Source: Trogon surrucura
Taxonomy: Eukaryota > Chordata > Aves > Trogoniformes > Trogonidae
Length of the DNA: 64,000 bases
Reading direction: 5' to 3'
NCBI GenBank assembly: GCA_020746105.1
Contig: CM036619.1
Coordinates: 6,044,561-6,108,560 of the forward strand
Shown here: positions 1 through 12,900 of the stretch, piece after piece
Layout: the number at the start of each line of letters is the position of its first letter
Numbering within the stretch: position 1 is the first letter of the stretch
The notes under the pieces: model-generated
Told to the model about the DNA's origin: nothing
Databases searched by the model: none
Seen by the model: only the letters and a program-made list of their open reading frames with translations
Program-made: the position numbers and the translations under genes

Positions 1-697
1 TGGGGAGGAGCACCTGGCGTGTGCTACCACCCAATCATGCCCAAGTGTTGCCTGGGAGGCATCGAGGTGGAATATGCTTAAACCATGTAAAGGTTTATTT
101 GCACAAGAGAAGGATTTAGATGGTCTTGGATCTGCATCCAAACCTGTGCCCTGCCCCATCTTATTTAGCCTGGAGAAAAGGAGGCTCAAGGGGACCTTTT
201 TGGTCTCTACAACTGTCTGAAAGGAGGTTATAGTGAGGTGGGGGTCAGTCTCTTCTCTGAAGAAACAAGTGATAGGACAAGAGGAAATGGCCTCCAGGGG
301 AGGTTTAGATTGGATATTAGGAACAATTTCTTCACCGTTGTCAAGCACTGGAACAGGCTGCCCAGGGAAGTGGTGAAGTCACCATCCCTGGAGGTACTGA
401 AAAGATGTGTAGATGTGGTGCTTAGGTCTAGTGGTGGACCTGTTACTGCTTGGTTAATAGTTGTGCTCGATGACCTTAAAGATCTTTCCCAACCTAAATG
501 ATTCTGTGATTTACTCTAACAGGTGTAGATCCCCTGTCCGTATCTCCTGGAAAACTCAGTCCTTTGCTTTTTGCTTGGGCTTCTCACCACGTGCTGTACC
601 ATCCCTGACTTTGGAGTGTCTGTCACGATGGGTAGAAGGCAGGAGGAATGAGAAGGTTTTGTACTTTCTCAGCAAAATCCCTTCTGTCTGCTTGCAG
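1..697 (+). other. COL22A1: end of upstream COL22A1 intron
   Basis: Non-coding sequence before window exon 1. It holds a CR1 3' end (164-512) and then a pyrimidine-rich acceptor ending at 697. The upstream exon of the TSPN domain is outside the window. Confidence 0.85.
164..512 (+). mobile_element. CR1 LINE fragment, 3' end of ORF2 plus 3' UTR
   Basis: Starts at a sequence coding the CR1 ORF2 C-terminus (EKRRLK-like, then [30 protein letters not shown]) and ends with the family 3' tail (cccaacctaaatgattctgtgat). 5' truncated, as usual for CR1. The same subfamily type ends the older copy at 53797-53993. Confidence 0.88.
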
Positions 698-973
698 GTC
701 TCGATCCGACTGGACGGAGAGAACAAAGCTGTAGAGTACAATGCCATCGGGCTCACCAAGGACGCCGTGAGAGTGGTCTTCCGAAATGCACGAGTCACTG
801 ATCTTTTTGACCGCAACTGGCACAAAATTGCCCTGAGCATTCAGTCGAAGGCTGTCTCGCTTTACATAGACTGCAGGCTGGTGCAGGTGCTGCCTATCGA
901 AGACAGGGAAAATATTGACATTCAAGGGAAGACCGTGATCGGCAAGCGCCTGTATGACAGCGTGCCCATCGAC
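698..973 (+). CDS. COL22A1: COL22A1 window exon 1: TSPN/LamG-like domain, internal part
   Basis: 92 codons, phase 0 to 0. The acceptor is a pyrimidine-rich tract ending cttgcag at 697, and the donor is gtgagt at 974. The peptide opens [15 protein letters not shown] and ends RLYDSVPID. It contains the [10 protein letters not shown] core strand typical of thrombospondin-N/laminin-G-like domains, followed by a Cys (residue 59 of this exon, in YIDC). The open frame runs upstream past the acceptor, but that part (461-697) is intron and partly CR1, so it is not coding. The first half of the domain must be encoded by exons before the window. Confidence 0.95.
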
Positions 974-3900
974 GTGAGTACTGCCTCTGCTGATTAGAGC
1001 TGGGTTAACATCCAGCACTGGCTTTGCAGCATGTGAATGAGGCTTGAGGGATTATGTTGTAAGGGACCCTTTCCCTGAAGCAATATCCCTGAAACATTAC
1101 CTGTGTTCCATAGCTAAGGCAGGTGGGCATCTCGTCGTGTACAAGTCTTGCTGTTTTTTATGCAAGACTGTCAGTATCTCTGTAATAGGAATTAAAAATG
1201 AGAAATCCATTTCGTCTTTCTGTCTCGTCCCAGAATGTGCTATAGTTAAAATCAGAGACAAAATCACCCACAAACACCTTCAAATTGAGTACTGTACTAC
1301 CCATGTAAAGGTCTTCTGCTATCTACTCTTGGCATTATGAGTGTTTCCACCTGTGATGGGACGAGACAGGTAAAAAAAGAAAGCTTGTTATCTTAGGAGA
1401 ATCATGATACATACTCAGTTCCTCCAGAATGAGACCTGATATTAAATGACTCTTGCTCCCGTTGAACGAAGTTGAGACCTGCAGGTTGTATCTGCTTGTC
1501 CAATAGCAGCGTTAAGCTGATATAGCTTATACGTGATTGTCTGGTGTTTTGAGACTCGTGTAATCTTTCTTAGCTGTGCAAAATGGATGGAATGTGCATA
1601 TTAAATGTGCTAATAGCATTTCTCACGCAGGGGTAAATGGTCAGAAGACAGTGGCCACAGCAGGAGAAGAACAAACTTTATGACTAAATGAAATTCTAGG
1701 AAGGACAGAGGTGGTCAGAATATGTTTTCTCAGACAGACATTTGGCCAGGACATGGGGATTAGGATGCCTCCTTATTTGCCTGGAAACCTGTACCAGAAT
1801 TTTAATAGGCATATTGAGGGTCTCATTAGCTCAGCAGTCTTGGAGCATGCTGAGATATTGGTCCATTATTGATAGAGAGAGAGTTATTGACTACAGGATC
1901 CATAGAATCATTGTGAAGTTAGCCCCATCTGGTTTTTGTTTGTATTCCTCTACACTGTTTGTATCCAAGCAAAAGGACGTGCAGTCTTTAATAATTCACT
2001 GTCTCTGGGACTATTGCCTCACTTTGTCTTCTAGTTTGATCTTCAACGGATGGTTATTTACTGTGATTCTCGGCACGCTGAGCTGGAGACCTGCTGTGAC
2101 ATTCCCTCTGGACCAGTAAGCTTCTTTTTGTCATTTATTCATTTTCACATGAACACTCTTCGTTGAAATCCATTACATAAATCAGGGAATATATGGCAGG
2201 GTGAGATTATATGTTTTTTAATGATGGTGAATGAAAGCTAACCATATAATTGGTAATGTAGCAGCGCCAGGACTACTGCAGAGGGAAGAGTATAAAGAAT
2301 TTGAAGTCTCCGAGTTGTTCTTCCCTTGTCAAACTGTCAGGAGAAACAAAACCCTGAAGTGATGGTGGAACAACAGAAATGCAGCATGAAATATTCAGCA
2401 CATTTCCCACTGGTTTTATGTGGGAAGAGCTAAAGCAGTGGCAGTTGCTGCTCAGTTTCCTCTGCCCAGCTCTCATTAGAAGCTTCCACTCTCACTCTTC
2501 TCTCCTGGATCTTGGTTAAAGAGATTCATTGTTCATTTCACCATGTTTTTGCCTGTTGCTTGAATGAATGGCTTTTGTGGGATTTCATTCCTCGCTAGGA
2601 CTCCTTTAGCTGCGCGTTACCCAGTAATGCCTACGCGGTTTCTCTAAAGAGGGTGGAAGAGGAAGCTTTCTAGCAGCGAAGGCTTCGTGATGACTTTGGG
2701 TGTTTGGGTGTAGTGCCAGGTCACGGTCCTGACGGAAGCACCTCCCCTGGAAGTGAGGCCCACTGTTGGCAACGAGCAAGTTGGCCACCTCAAGACTGTC
2801 AACTGCTCCTGTCCTGCTGGACAAAAGGTGAGTGTGGAGTTGTGCGTGTTTCATTTGAGGCGTGCTGGATAGGTTTGGAAATAGGGGTGTGGCACTGTGC
2901 AGGTGAGTTATAAGGAGGACTGCATTTGTTTGTAAAGCATTTCAAGACCTAGAGGTGAAAAGCACTTGACAGAGAGAGCCAGGCATGTGCTATTCACAGG
3001 TGGGATGTCTGTGGAGGTACTGGCAGTCTTCCCAAGTGTTCTGTCATTACCTGATCTTGATCATGCTGGTAGTCCTGGTGACAACCTTGAAAAGAAAGCC
3101 ATTATTCTTATCCAGCCCGGTTATATGTATCCTTCTCCAAATAAAAGGGAAGAGATTCTGGAGGTAAATATAGCCTCACTGAAAAACAATCTCAGAGCTT
3201 TTAAAAGCAGCGTGCTTGCTTATATTGGCTGTGACTGAGAAGCCAGCTTTGTAGTCATTGCTCTTGAGGACACGTCAGTTTTAGTCTGTTTGCCACTAAA
3301 ACCTGAAAACTTTCTTTGGTGTCCTCGCTTTTAAGATTGGGTGCCTTGCTTTGTTGTCTAATGAGAAGATCGGTCTGACTAATCATGTGGTTTTTCTCTT
3401 AGGGGGAGAGAGGTCCAGTTGGCCCTGAGGGTCCTAAAGGGCAAAAGGTCAGTAATATGTGCTAGTTAATTTGTTTAATATAAAACCCCCAACGATTAGG
3501 AAAAAACCACCAAAAATAACCCCAAAAAACCCCAATTTCAGGATAAATTGAGAGTTTGAAGATTTTGAGAAATTAGAGTCATTTTGACATATGACTGAGC
3601 TCAGATAGTTTTGGATGAGCCTGGAACTACAGGAGGCTCTGGCCATCTTGTGTCTTTGCTCTAGGCTTGTATTTGAGCTTCTCTGTTGCTGCTTTATGTC
3701 ATTCTTAGTGTCTTCCAAAATCTTTTCCTGCAGCCTCCCAACTGGCATTTTTGCAAGTTAGTATTATTCACTAGGTCATGCACAGCTTTCATGGTAAGTC
3801 ACCTGGAAAATCATGTGCTGCTTCTGTGCTGTGCCTTGCTCAGCAGTACTAGATATCCATAGGTGACGTAGCAGCCTCCCAGTTACAGTCTACAGGATTT

Positions 3901-6900
3901 CCTGAGGCTGGGGTAAAGGATTAGCCATCAATCTGTTATCCTTAGCAAGATTGAGTCATGATGTTAAACAGAGTCCACGTTCCTCAGTGCTCTTCTTCCT
4001 AGAAGAGTAGGAGGGTGATTGTGATGTCTGCTTCAGGTTTCACGGTGCAACTTCTATATTATTCTGTGTATTCTGCAAGTTTCTTTGATATGCATACGTG
4101 CAGCATACACGCGTTTTTCCTGCTGTGCTTGGTTACATGTAGAGCCAACTGACTTAAACAGAGCACTTGAGCTGGAAGAAAGCAAAGACTCACAACATTG
4201 CTGAAGAGGTGAAAGTTGTTGGTGGTGATTAAAAAGATATTTGAGAACAATTTGTGTTAAAAACTCTTTCCGTATGAATCACTTTTGCAAATTCAGGCAC
4301 TGCGTTTGTGCCTGTTTGGTCAATAAATTGCATCCCAATGAAAGTTACTCAGTTGTTATGAAACACTGTGGGAGGGGAGAGAAGAAATCTCCTGGTGTTG
4401 GAAGGTCGGACATCCTCGGCAATGTGTTGTGGGGTTTTTTGCAAGGCTTGGTCTACTGTTTGCGGGGAGAATTTCTGAATGGTGAGCAGATGTGTTTTGG
4501 AGTATGTTTTCTGCTGACCTGAAAGAACATGGGCGCATTAATGCTCAGGTGTGCCCGACTGAAACTGCAGAAAATGTTTCCTTATGCCTCCACGTGTATA
4601 TAAATAGAAACTTTCTATTTTAATCTCTGACAGCTTAAATAATGACAGGCTGTTTTAAAGAATGGCAAAGCCATGACTGTTGTGAGGAGGTTACAGAAGG
4701 ACGATGGTGGTAATAATAAAAGCATCCTGCAGCAACATCCCCATTGCCTTTGACCACTTTGGCAAGGTCTGTCGAGGATGTCTGTGCTGGGTAACCCGGC
4801 ACGCTGCTGTGGTGCAGGAGATACTGGTCGAATACGAAACAGTGTGTCCACGAGTGCAGCTTCAGCAGGTTTTGTGTAACAGATCCCAAAATGACTGTCC
4901 CACTCCTGCAGGTGGCTTTTCCCTGGCTCTAGGGGTCCGATGCTTGTATGGAGCAGAGGCAGGACTGTGTCAGTCACAGGGAGCTGGAGATGGTGCTGTT
5001 TAAATCCAGGCTCTGGCAACAATTTGGCACAAACACGGTGATTTGAGACAAATGGCTTAGCTTCTCCATCTGCTAAGTAAGGCAAAGATGTGATTAAATA
5101 ATGTGCAACACCCTTGAAAGAAGTTCTTGCATCGCTATTGCCAAGGACCAGCTTGTCACATTCCCCGCTGTAGGTGCAGGATCTAATGCCTCTCTCCTCT
5201 GCAACCTTTCTGAGCTACTCAGGGTAAAACGGTGGACACAGGGAAGAAAGTTGATGCTGTTTGCAACTCCCCAATGTTACCAGCTAGCACTTTATTAAGG
5301 AAACATTAAGGCCCTGCAGAAATATGAATGGCTTCTGCACAATGGGCTTATAAGTGTCCGTAATATGTTTTAAGATCATTCAGCTTGTCTCCTCATTTCT
5401 GAAATGCAAGGGCTGTGTTTTAATGCTTTGTTGTCTTATAATGAGGAGGGCTGTAAAGCTTTTTTTTTAGGTAACAAATATTAAAGATTTCTGTTTGTTC
5501 CTTGAATCCAGGAGCTGGGGCTTCAAGAAACGTAAAAAATAATCCTAAGGTATCTATTGTGCTCTGAGGTTTGTTTAAAACATGCTAATGAGCAAATACA
5601 GCATAATAAAAGACTAAGTATTAATTGACTAACAGGTGGGATTAAGCAAGTGAGTAAAAAAATTATACGGAAAAGGTGGAAACACTGCTCCTAGGACCCT
5701 TAGTCAAAATTAATCATTTTCTCCATGGAAATCACTAGTGGCATCTCTTAATTGGGATGAACTGCAAAGCTGGAATCTGTGCCTAAATAACTGGGGCCCA
5801 AGAGATATTCCGGTAGGCTGCAGGTGCCTGAGCATCATCCAAAAATATTTTACAGGCTGAGAGTGAGAAATGCCCTGTGAGAGTCTATAAGGCCAAATTA
5901 AGAACCCAGGAAAGCAGGTGGTTCAGCTGTATCCGAAACCCAGGACACAGCTGGTGGGAGTCACCTGAGAAATGAGTCCCACCAGGAGATACTAATAGGG
6001 AGGGAGGTCAATGTTATAAAGAAACCAAAACACAACCCGTTACTTCAAAAGAGGGATCTTTGGAGAGGTTGATAAAGGTGGAAGGATTATGAAACTCCTT
6101 CTCTAAGCTAAGACAGGTTTGGGGGTTGGTTTTGTTTTGTTTTCCATAGGCCAGAGGTAGCTGGAGGTTTTTTCACTCTTTATCCAGTGAAGGAATGACG
6201 GCGGCATGGTTCTTTCTGTTTTCTTAAAAAAACAATGGTTAGTTTAAAGGTCTGTTAGGTAAGGGGAACGTGGCTGTCATCTGTCCAAACTGAAGGTGGA
6301 GAGATTGGGGGTCAGGCTTTGCTATCCTGAGCTCCCACAGAATATCCGTTCTTTTAAGGGAGGCGATTTGGATGGGCTCTTCTTAGAGCACCATCTGATC
6401 GGTGGCAGTACTCGAAGTTTATAACCGGCGTAGGAGTTTCTGTTCTTTTCTGAGTCTCCAGAGGCAGGACAAAACAGAAATTCTTGCAGTAACTAGAAGA
6501 CTCTACTGATAAATTTTAGATGCTCGCGACAGCCCAGTCTGATTTATTTTCCTTCCCTCCTTGCTCTGTGCTGTCTGCAGGCAGCCAGGCGGGCTGGTTG
6601 GAGCACTGGGCTGATGGTCAACAGGCTACTGCTCTCTCCCAGCATTGCCCTTGATCTGAGGTTAGAGAAAAACGCTTCTCTGTGAGATGTGTCTTTAGTC
6701 ACATCATAGAAGTGACATTGCTTGCCTGCCTTTGGGACGTTTGTGAAGCCCAGTGTGTTAGGCGCGCTCTAGCAGGATGTATTTTATCCTCCAAATTAGA
6801 AAGGTGTTTTGGTGTATTTTAAGTGACTTCAAAGGCAGTTGCATAAAAACTTTTACCCCAGTCTACTTGAACTGAGCGTGGCATTGGTTTTGTATATATG

Positions 6901-9900
6901 CTACTCTCTCTGTGAGGTTTCTTTCTTTAGTCCAAAAAAAGTGATAGAGGTTTAAGAAAGAAGCTTTCATGTTTCTTGTGCTTTCAAAGGCCTGTCTTCA
7001 TCTGGCAAAAAAAGTAAGCACAGTCCTGACAAATGTTTCGGTGTCTGGAGTGTCTGTTTTACACTTCTGTGAAGGAAGGGAGGAGTTGGCTGATTGTGAA
7101 AATCTAGCATGAATGAAAGCAGTGGGTTTGGAATTTTTTTTTTTAAAAAAATGGCTCTAAAAATCTTGGTAGTATTTGTAGGTTTATGTTTTTCCATATT
7201 CTAATTGTGCATTCTCTAGGTATTGTGCAAAACCACCTTTCCAAGTCCTTCCTGGCTTAATAAAAAGTAAGAACTTTTTGAAGTACCTCACGAGAGAAAG
7301 CTCCCTGTGTTGCCGGCGCACTCTGAAGGCTGCTAGCAGTATTTTCTTACAAAGCATAGAACATAAAATCGATCTGAGAACTTGGACATTTGAGTCAGTA
7401 TAAATGCAATGAGGAACACCCAGTCCTTACGGCAGGAGCAGAAATCTTGGGGGGACCAGAAGTGCCCACGGTCTCAATCAAACCCTTGTTGCATTGCTTC
7501 CCAGAAAAATCAAAGCACTTCACAAACGAGTCCAATGGGAAGTCGTTAAGAGCAAATCTCATCTGTTATTCTGTGCCTGTCAAGAAAGAAATTAATTCAT
7601 GCCGTGGTATCGATACCCTTTCTTTTTCAAGGGAGAAAGTGGCAGCCAAGGGCTTCCTGGACTCCGAGGAGAAAAAGGAGAGTCAGTAAGTACGAAGTAC
7701 CAGAATGATTTTACATGAGGAGATGGAAATGCAAGTAGTTGTTTTCTCCTTTGTGGTAAGAACTTACTCACAGTACCAATGGATTATGTTGAATATGTTC
7801 CCTCTGCTGGAGCTTAATCCCCGGGGGAGGCTGAACTTTCTGGCACCCCCTGTCCTTCCTTGGAGCAGCGCAAAGGGATGGATTCATCCCAGAATACAGC
7901 TGATAACGGACTTAGTATTGGCCTCCCAATTAAAATATCTAACTTGGGTGTACTTGACTGTAGCACAGCTGCATCTCTAATGGGGACAGTGTGAGGCAGC
8001 TGAACACAAAGAAGATGCAAATCTCTCTCAACTCTTTTACATTCAGATGACCAAGATACAGCTTTCCCCAGCTGCAATTAATGCAAACACCAGACTGAGT
8101 TTTTGGGCAAGAAAATCCTTAACCCTATGTAAAATTTATTCTAATAGGAGTTGTTGGCATCTTTGATATTGGAAATGTAATATCAGACTCTACCCTGAAC
8201 AGAAAATAAGATGTTTTCCTGGCTGCAGTAGGAGAATTGGGAATATGTTTTCTATTCTAATTTGTCACTGAATTATTATCAAGGTGTTATGCCCAAAGAT
8301 AATTACTTTCCCTGCAGAAGCTGTCCTGTGACTTGTGTGCCTCTCTCTCTCTATGTGATATGCATTCATAGATAGATATGTCTCAGATGTCTAACAAGGT
8401 ATGTCTAACATATGTGTTTGTAGTGTCATTTGACTGTCATTTGCTACCAAATGTACCATTTCTCCTTTCATTTCTAGGGCAGAGCCTATGGCAGAGGAGA
8501 AAAAGGAGAAAAGGTAAGATCTAATCCTTCATTCGACTAATTGAATGAGAGTTGCTTGCTGTTGCCTTCTGTGGCTTGCTTCTGGAGGTTGTTTTCAGAG
8601 TGTGCAGGATGCAAGAGATGCGATACAGCTGGGTAACACTGCATATCACACTTCTATATTGTGTTATGCCTCCTTCTGCAGAAAAGCTTTTGAGTGTTCA
8701 TTGCTTTTCTCTGAGTTGCTATCAAACTGAAATCATAATCTTTGCTCTGTGCAAGCAGGAGTGAGTTCATGGAGGATAATGCGGTAAAGCGGCTCGCTGG
8801 AATAATGAAAAACAAAGGGAAAGGATGATTTTGAGTTTGTTGAATTTTCAACAGTGTTAAATTTGGGTCACGAGGAAACCGCCACACTGTTGTTTTTTTT
8901 CATTGGGTAGTTTCATTAATAAGCTGAAGGACAAAAATCAAGAGTATTTTTTTTTTTACTGCAGGACAAGAGTGTTAAGACCAGGTTAAACTTGAGGATA
9001 CAGAATAACCACTGAAAATTGCTAGGTTATCTGTCTTGGAAAATACGTCCAATGGAGATCAACAATGAGAAGCAAGTAGCATGAGTGGACTCGTTTGCAT
9101 TAAAAAAAGATGTTGGTTTCCAGGCGATTCAGGCTGCAAACTTCCCATGGCCCACAACAGAATGAGACCACAGACCTAGATTGCAGAGGAAGAAGTAGCT
9201 CTTTCTTACTGTCACTCCATATCACACCTGATAGTGGGTGTGTTCCTTATCACCAAAATGAGATTTCAAGTTGTAGGAAACAATGGGAAAACATTGGCAG
9301 GAGAGTCTAGGAGATGGATGGGTGTATTAAGGAAGAATCATAGTTTATGCTAAAAATGAGATTAAGAATCTATGGAGCTGTTTTCCAGAGATTCTGTGAC
9401 TACCAGATTGCTCGGGGAATTTAAAATAGTATTGGATTGTGGTCTGAAAGGAAGAATGCCGCACTAGCAAGAACATGGCATTTATGGCCATTGCATCTTC
9501 TCATTTGTTCTTTCTATGATTATGATGTATTGATTGTATACAGTGGTAATGCATCATGTGAAATTACAATCTAAATGAGGGTTGCTCATGGCAGGAAATA
9601 TTATCGAGCCCGGCTAGAGACGTGGGGGCTGTAAAGCACACATTTCTGCATCCATCTTCCTGCAGTCCTCCCACTGACAGCCACTATTTAGCCTTTGAGA
9701 CTCAGGGTTCAGCCTTTGGAAACCAGCTCGTGTTCGGCAGGTGGTGAGAGCGGGCGGTCTGGTGGGAAACATGATGTTTACAACTTGTGCGGCAGTTGAA
9801 ACAAGTTCTTATTTCCTTTTGTTTTGATCTCTGCAGAAAAGTGTCGAGAAACATCACTTCTGTCTTATTGTCATTGCTTAGGTCTGCAAGTCTGGGGTTG

Positions 9901-12900
9901 GAGGGGAAAAAACAGACTCCATAGTATGTGCAGAACTTCTTTGGCTGGGACAGCCAGACAGCATTGACTGGCCCAAATCAATGTGTAGGCACGGAGAACT
10001 CTGAGTTTAGAGCCAGCTTGTTTTGTTTATCTGGTACTCCTGCTGGCTGAGGCAGCTTGTCCTCATCTGTGGCGGGCGTGTATTTGGTACCTGCTCTGTT
10101 TGTGCCCCATGTTTGCCCAGTGACTGAGTGTCAGTACTGTTGCTGATGGGGAGCAAAGATGTATCAGCTGTACATTGCTGGCTTGGTTAAAAGGGGACCG
10201 TGATGACCACTGAGTCCAATTCCCTGCTTTTTGCAGGACTACATAAAACTAAACCATGTAACTAAGAGCATCATCCAGATGCTCCTTGGACTCTGACAGA
10301 ATTGGAGCTGTGATCGCTTCCCTGGGGAGCCAGTTCCACTCTCTTAGTGGAGAACCTTTTCCTAATGTCCATCCTGAACTTCTGCTGACGCAGCTTCATT
10401 CCATTTCATCACATCCTAACGCTGGTCACCAGAGAGAGGAGATCAGCACCTCCCCTCCGCTGCCACCCTTGCGGAAGCTGTAGAGTGTGAAGGGGTCACC
10501 CCCAGCCTTCTCCAACCTCAACAAACCAAGTGGCCTCAGCCGCTCCTCCTAAGTGAGTCTCACTAAAGTGAGACTGACAGGCCTATAGTTACCGAGATCT
10601 TCCTTCTTACCCGTCTTGCAAATTGGGACATTTGCCAGTTTCCAGTTGACTGGGACCTCTCCGGGCTCCCATGACCTTACTGTTGTGTCACAACCTGAAG
10701 CATTCCCAGCCACAAGTGCTTCACAGGGGCTGCTTTTAGAGGTGTGGAGGCTTGCATACCGTTGCTCCTGGCCTTCCCAGGTCTCCTCAGCTGCTGTTGT
10801 GTGAGCTGCCAGCTCCCAGGAGATCTCTCCCCTGCCCTGAGGTTCCCCCAGTTTGGGAACCCCTCTGTGCACGGTGCTGGAGCGCTCGACTGTGGATCGT
10901 GCCAGCGCCAGAGCCTCTCGCCTCAGTGGTGTGTTTGTGTGTATGATTTTTCCCGAGCGCACAGACAATCTTCAGGTGCAGAGGTGAGCCTTCCACAGCA
11001 GAAAGGGATGGAACTGTAAGTGGGGCGCGATCAGCCATTCAGGTGGTGGAGTACCATGTCTGTGTCTTGGCATCAGAAGAAGTAGCCAGAACCCCGGGGA
11101 GCTGCGATTCAAGTGCCTGCAATGCTAGTTGCCATTTGTAGGAGAGCCTGTGAAATGAAACTCTTCCCAGATAGGTGAACACCTGGAAGGAGAGGGTTCA
11201 CATGAGCATGAATTCTTGGTTTTCCCTCCGCCTAAGGCAGATTTATGTTTCCTTGATTTTTATAGGTATGGGCCAGTGCTGGGGGACTGGATCAGAGCCG
11301 CTGGACTTCAAGTAGCTGCAGTCTGTGCATTCCTTGGTGTGTGTGTGTGTGCTGTGGGCTCCTTTGTAAGGACAAGGCTCGCATCCTAAGTGTTGATAAA
11401 GTTCTCTCACCTTTGAAAAGGCTGAGTTGACAGGATTACAATCATCCTGTTATTGTAGTACTGCTCTCCAGCTATGTTGGTGCCAAACACCTGCCAGATC
11501 CTGCTGTTGCCAAGTATTGTATGTAGGGCAATTACGTGAGGTCTGAGGCATTCGCTAGAGGGCAAATCCTGGGCTTTTCCAGGAGGGCAGCAGAGGCACT
11601 GGCTTTGCTTCTTCAGGACATTACCTCAGTTGTATCATAGAATCATTTAGGTTGGAGAAAACCTTCAAGATCAAGTTCAACTGTTAACCCAGCAATGCAT
11701 GGTCCAACAGAGCACCACATCTACACGTGAGTTAAAGCCAAACATTGCTAACTTAAAGCCAGAATGATGCTTGTATTAGAATACATAACATCCCAAGCAC
11801 ATCATTAGTGGTAAACCAAAACATAATAGCAGCTGTGGCTAAAAACCTAATCCGTGTTGATGTGAGGTCTTGTGTGACTTTGAAAACCAGGAAATTCGCT
11901 GTGATGGCTCAAGCAACAGCCCAGCATGTTCTGCCAGGCCTAAATATTCCAGCCTGTAGAAGATGCTGTTTCTGTACAGAAAAACAGAATCCTAGAATGG
12001 TTTAGGTTGGAAGGGACTTTAAAGATCATCTAGCTCCAACCCCCCTGCCATGGCAGGGACTCCTTCCACTAGCCCAGGTTGCTCCAAGCCCCATCCAATC
12101 TGGCCTTGGACACTTCCAGGGAGGAGGCATCCACAACTTCTCTGGGCAACCTGTGCCAGTGTCTCACCACCCATGCATGTGCAGACCAAGTAGTTGTGCA
12201 TAGATATTAAAAAAGAAAATAACACGATGCTTCTACAGATGCTCCTGTAAACTGCTCTCAGGTAGATTTCCTGGTTAGATGTGATTCAACTGCCACTGCT
12301 CTGTAGTGGATCTTAAATTTCTGCAGTTGACTGTCATCTTAAAGGTTTTTCCCAACCTTAACAATTCTATACCATTTTTCAGCCCTCAGCGTGTTAAGTC
12401 CATATGGCATTAATTGTAGTTTGTTGTATTTCTGCTCATAAATATGTATCCCTTTATTCATTCTCTGGTTTTGCATGCACTTCTGTCATTGAACTGATTA
12501 TTACACATGGGCAAATATCCAGTTCTATAACATGATCGCCATGAAACTCAGTGTTTTGGTTTTATTCTACAGGTTTTTCACATGGGTATTTGCTAGACCA
12601 GATGGCCTGGTCCTGCAAGGGTTATAATTCAAATTTTCAAACCTCTATTGATCCAGAGGGGCAGGTGAAGGAGAGGACTGAGGGCAGAAGGAACAGCTGT
12701 AGAACATTTTTGAGGATGATTCAAGCAAGACAAGGTTACAGTAATTCTTGATCAAAGTCAGGGAAATGGTGTTTGACAAGGGGGGTTCTGTAGAGTATGA
12801 GGTCTGCATTCCTGGGGCACAACCATCCACATCGTGAGCCAGCCTGCCCCTCTGATGCCTCCGTGCAGAGTTCAGCTGAGAGGCTTTCAAAACCTGTTGC

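Noticed and set aside
461-997. 178-codon open frame containing window exon 1
   Set aside because: Only 698-973 is coding; the upstream part is CR1 and intron, and a good acceptor and donor delimit the exon.
4615-5085. 156-codon minus-strand open frame in the intron after exon 4
   Set aside because: Overlapping frames on both strands are also open, there is no domain or repeat-family match, and composition looks like stop-poor intron.
10549-10968. 139-codon minus-strand frame as a host gene
   Set aside because: Its C-terminal part is the CR1 reverse transcriptase motif GNYRPVSLT; it is a LINE fragment.
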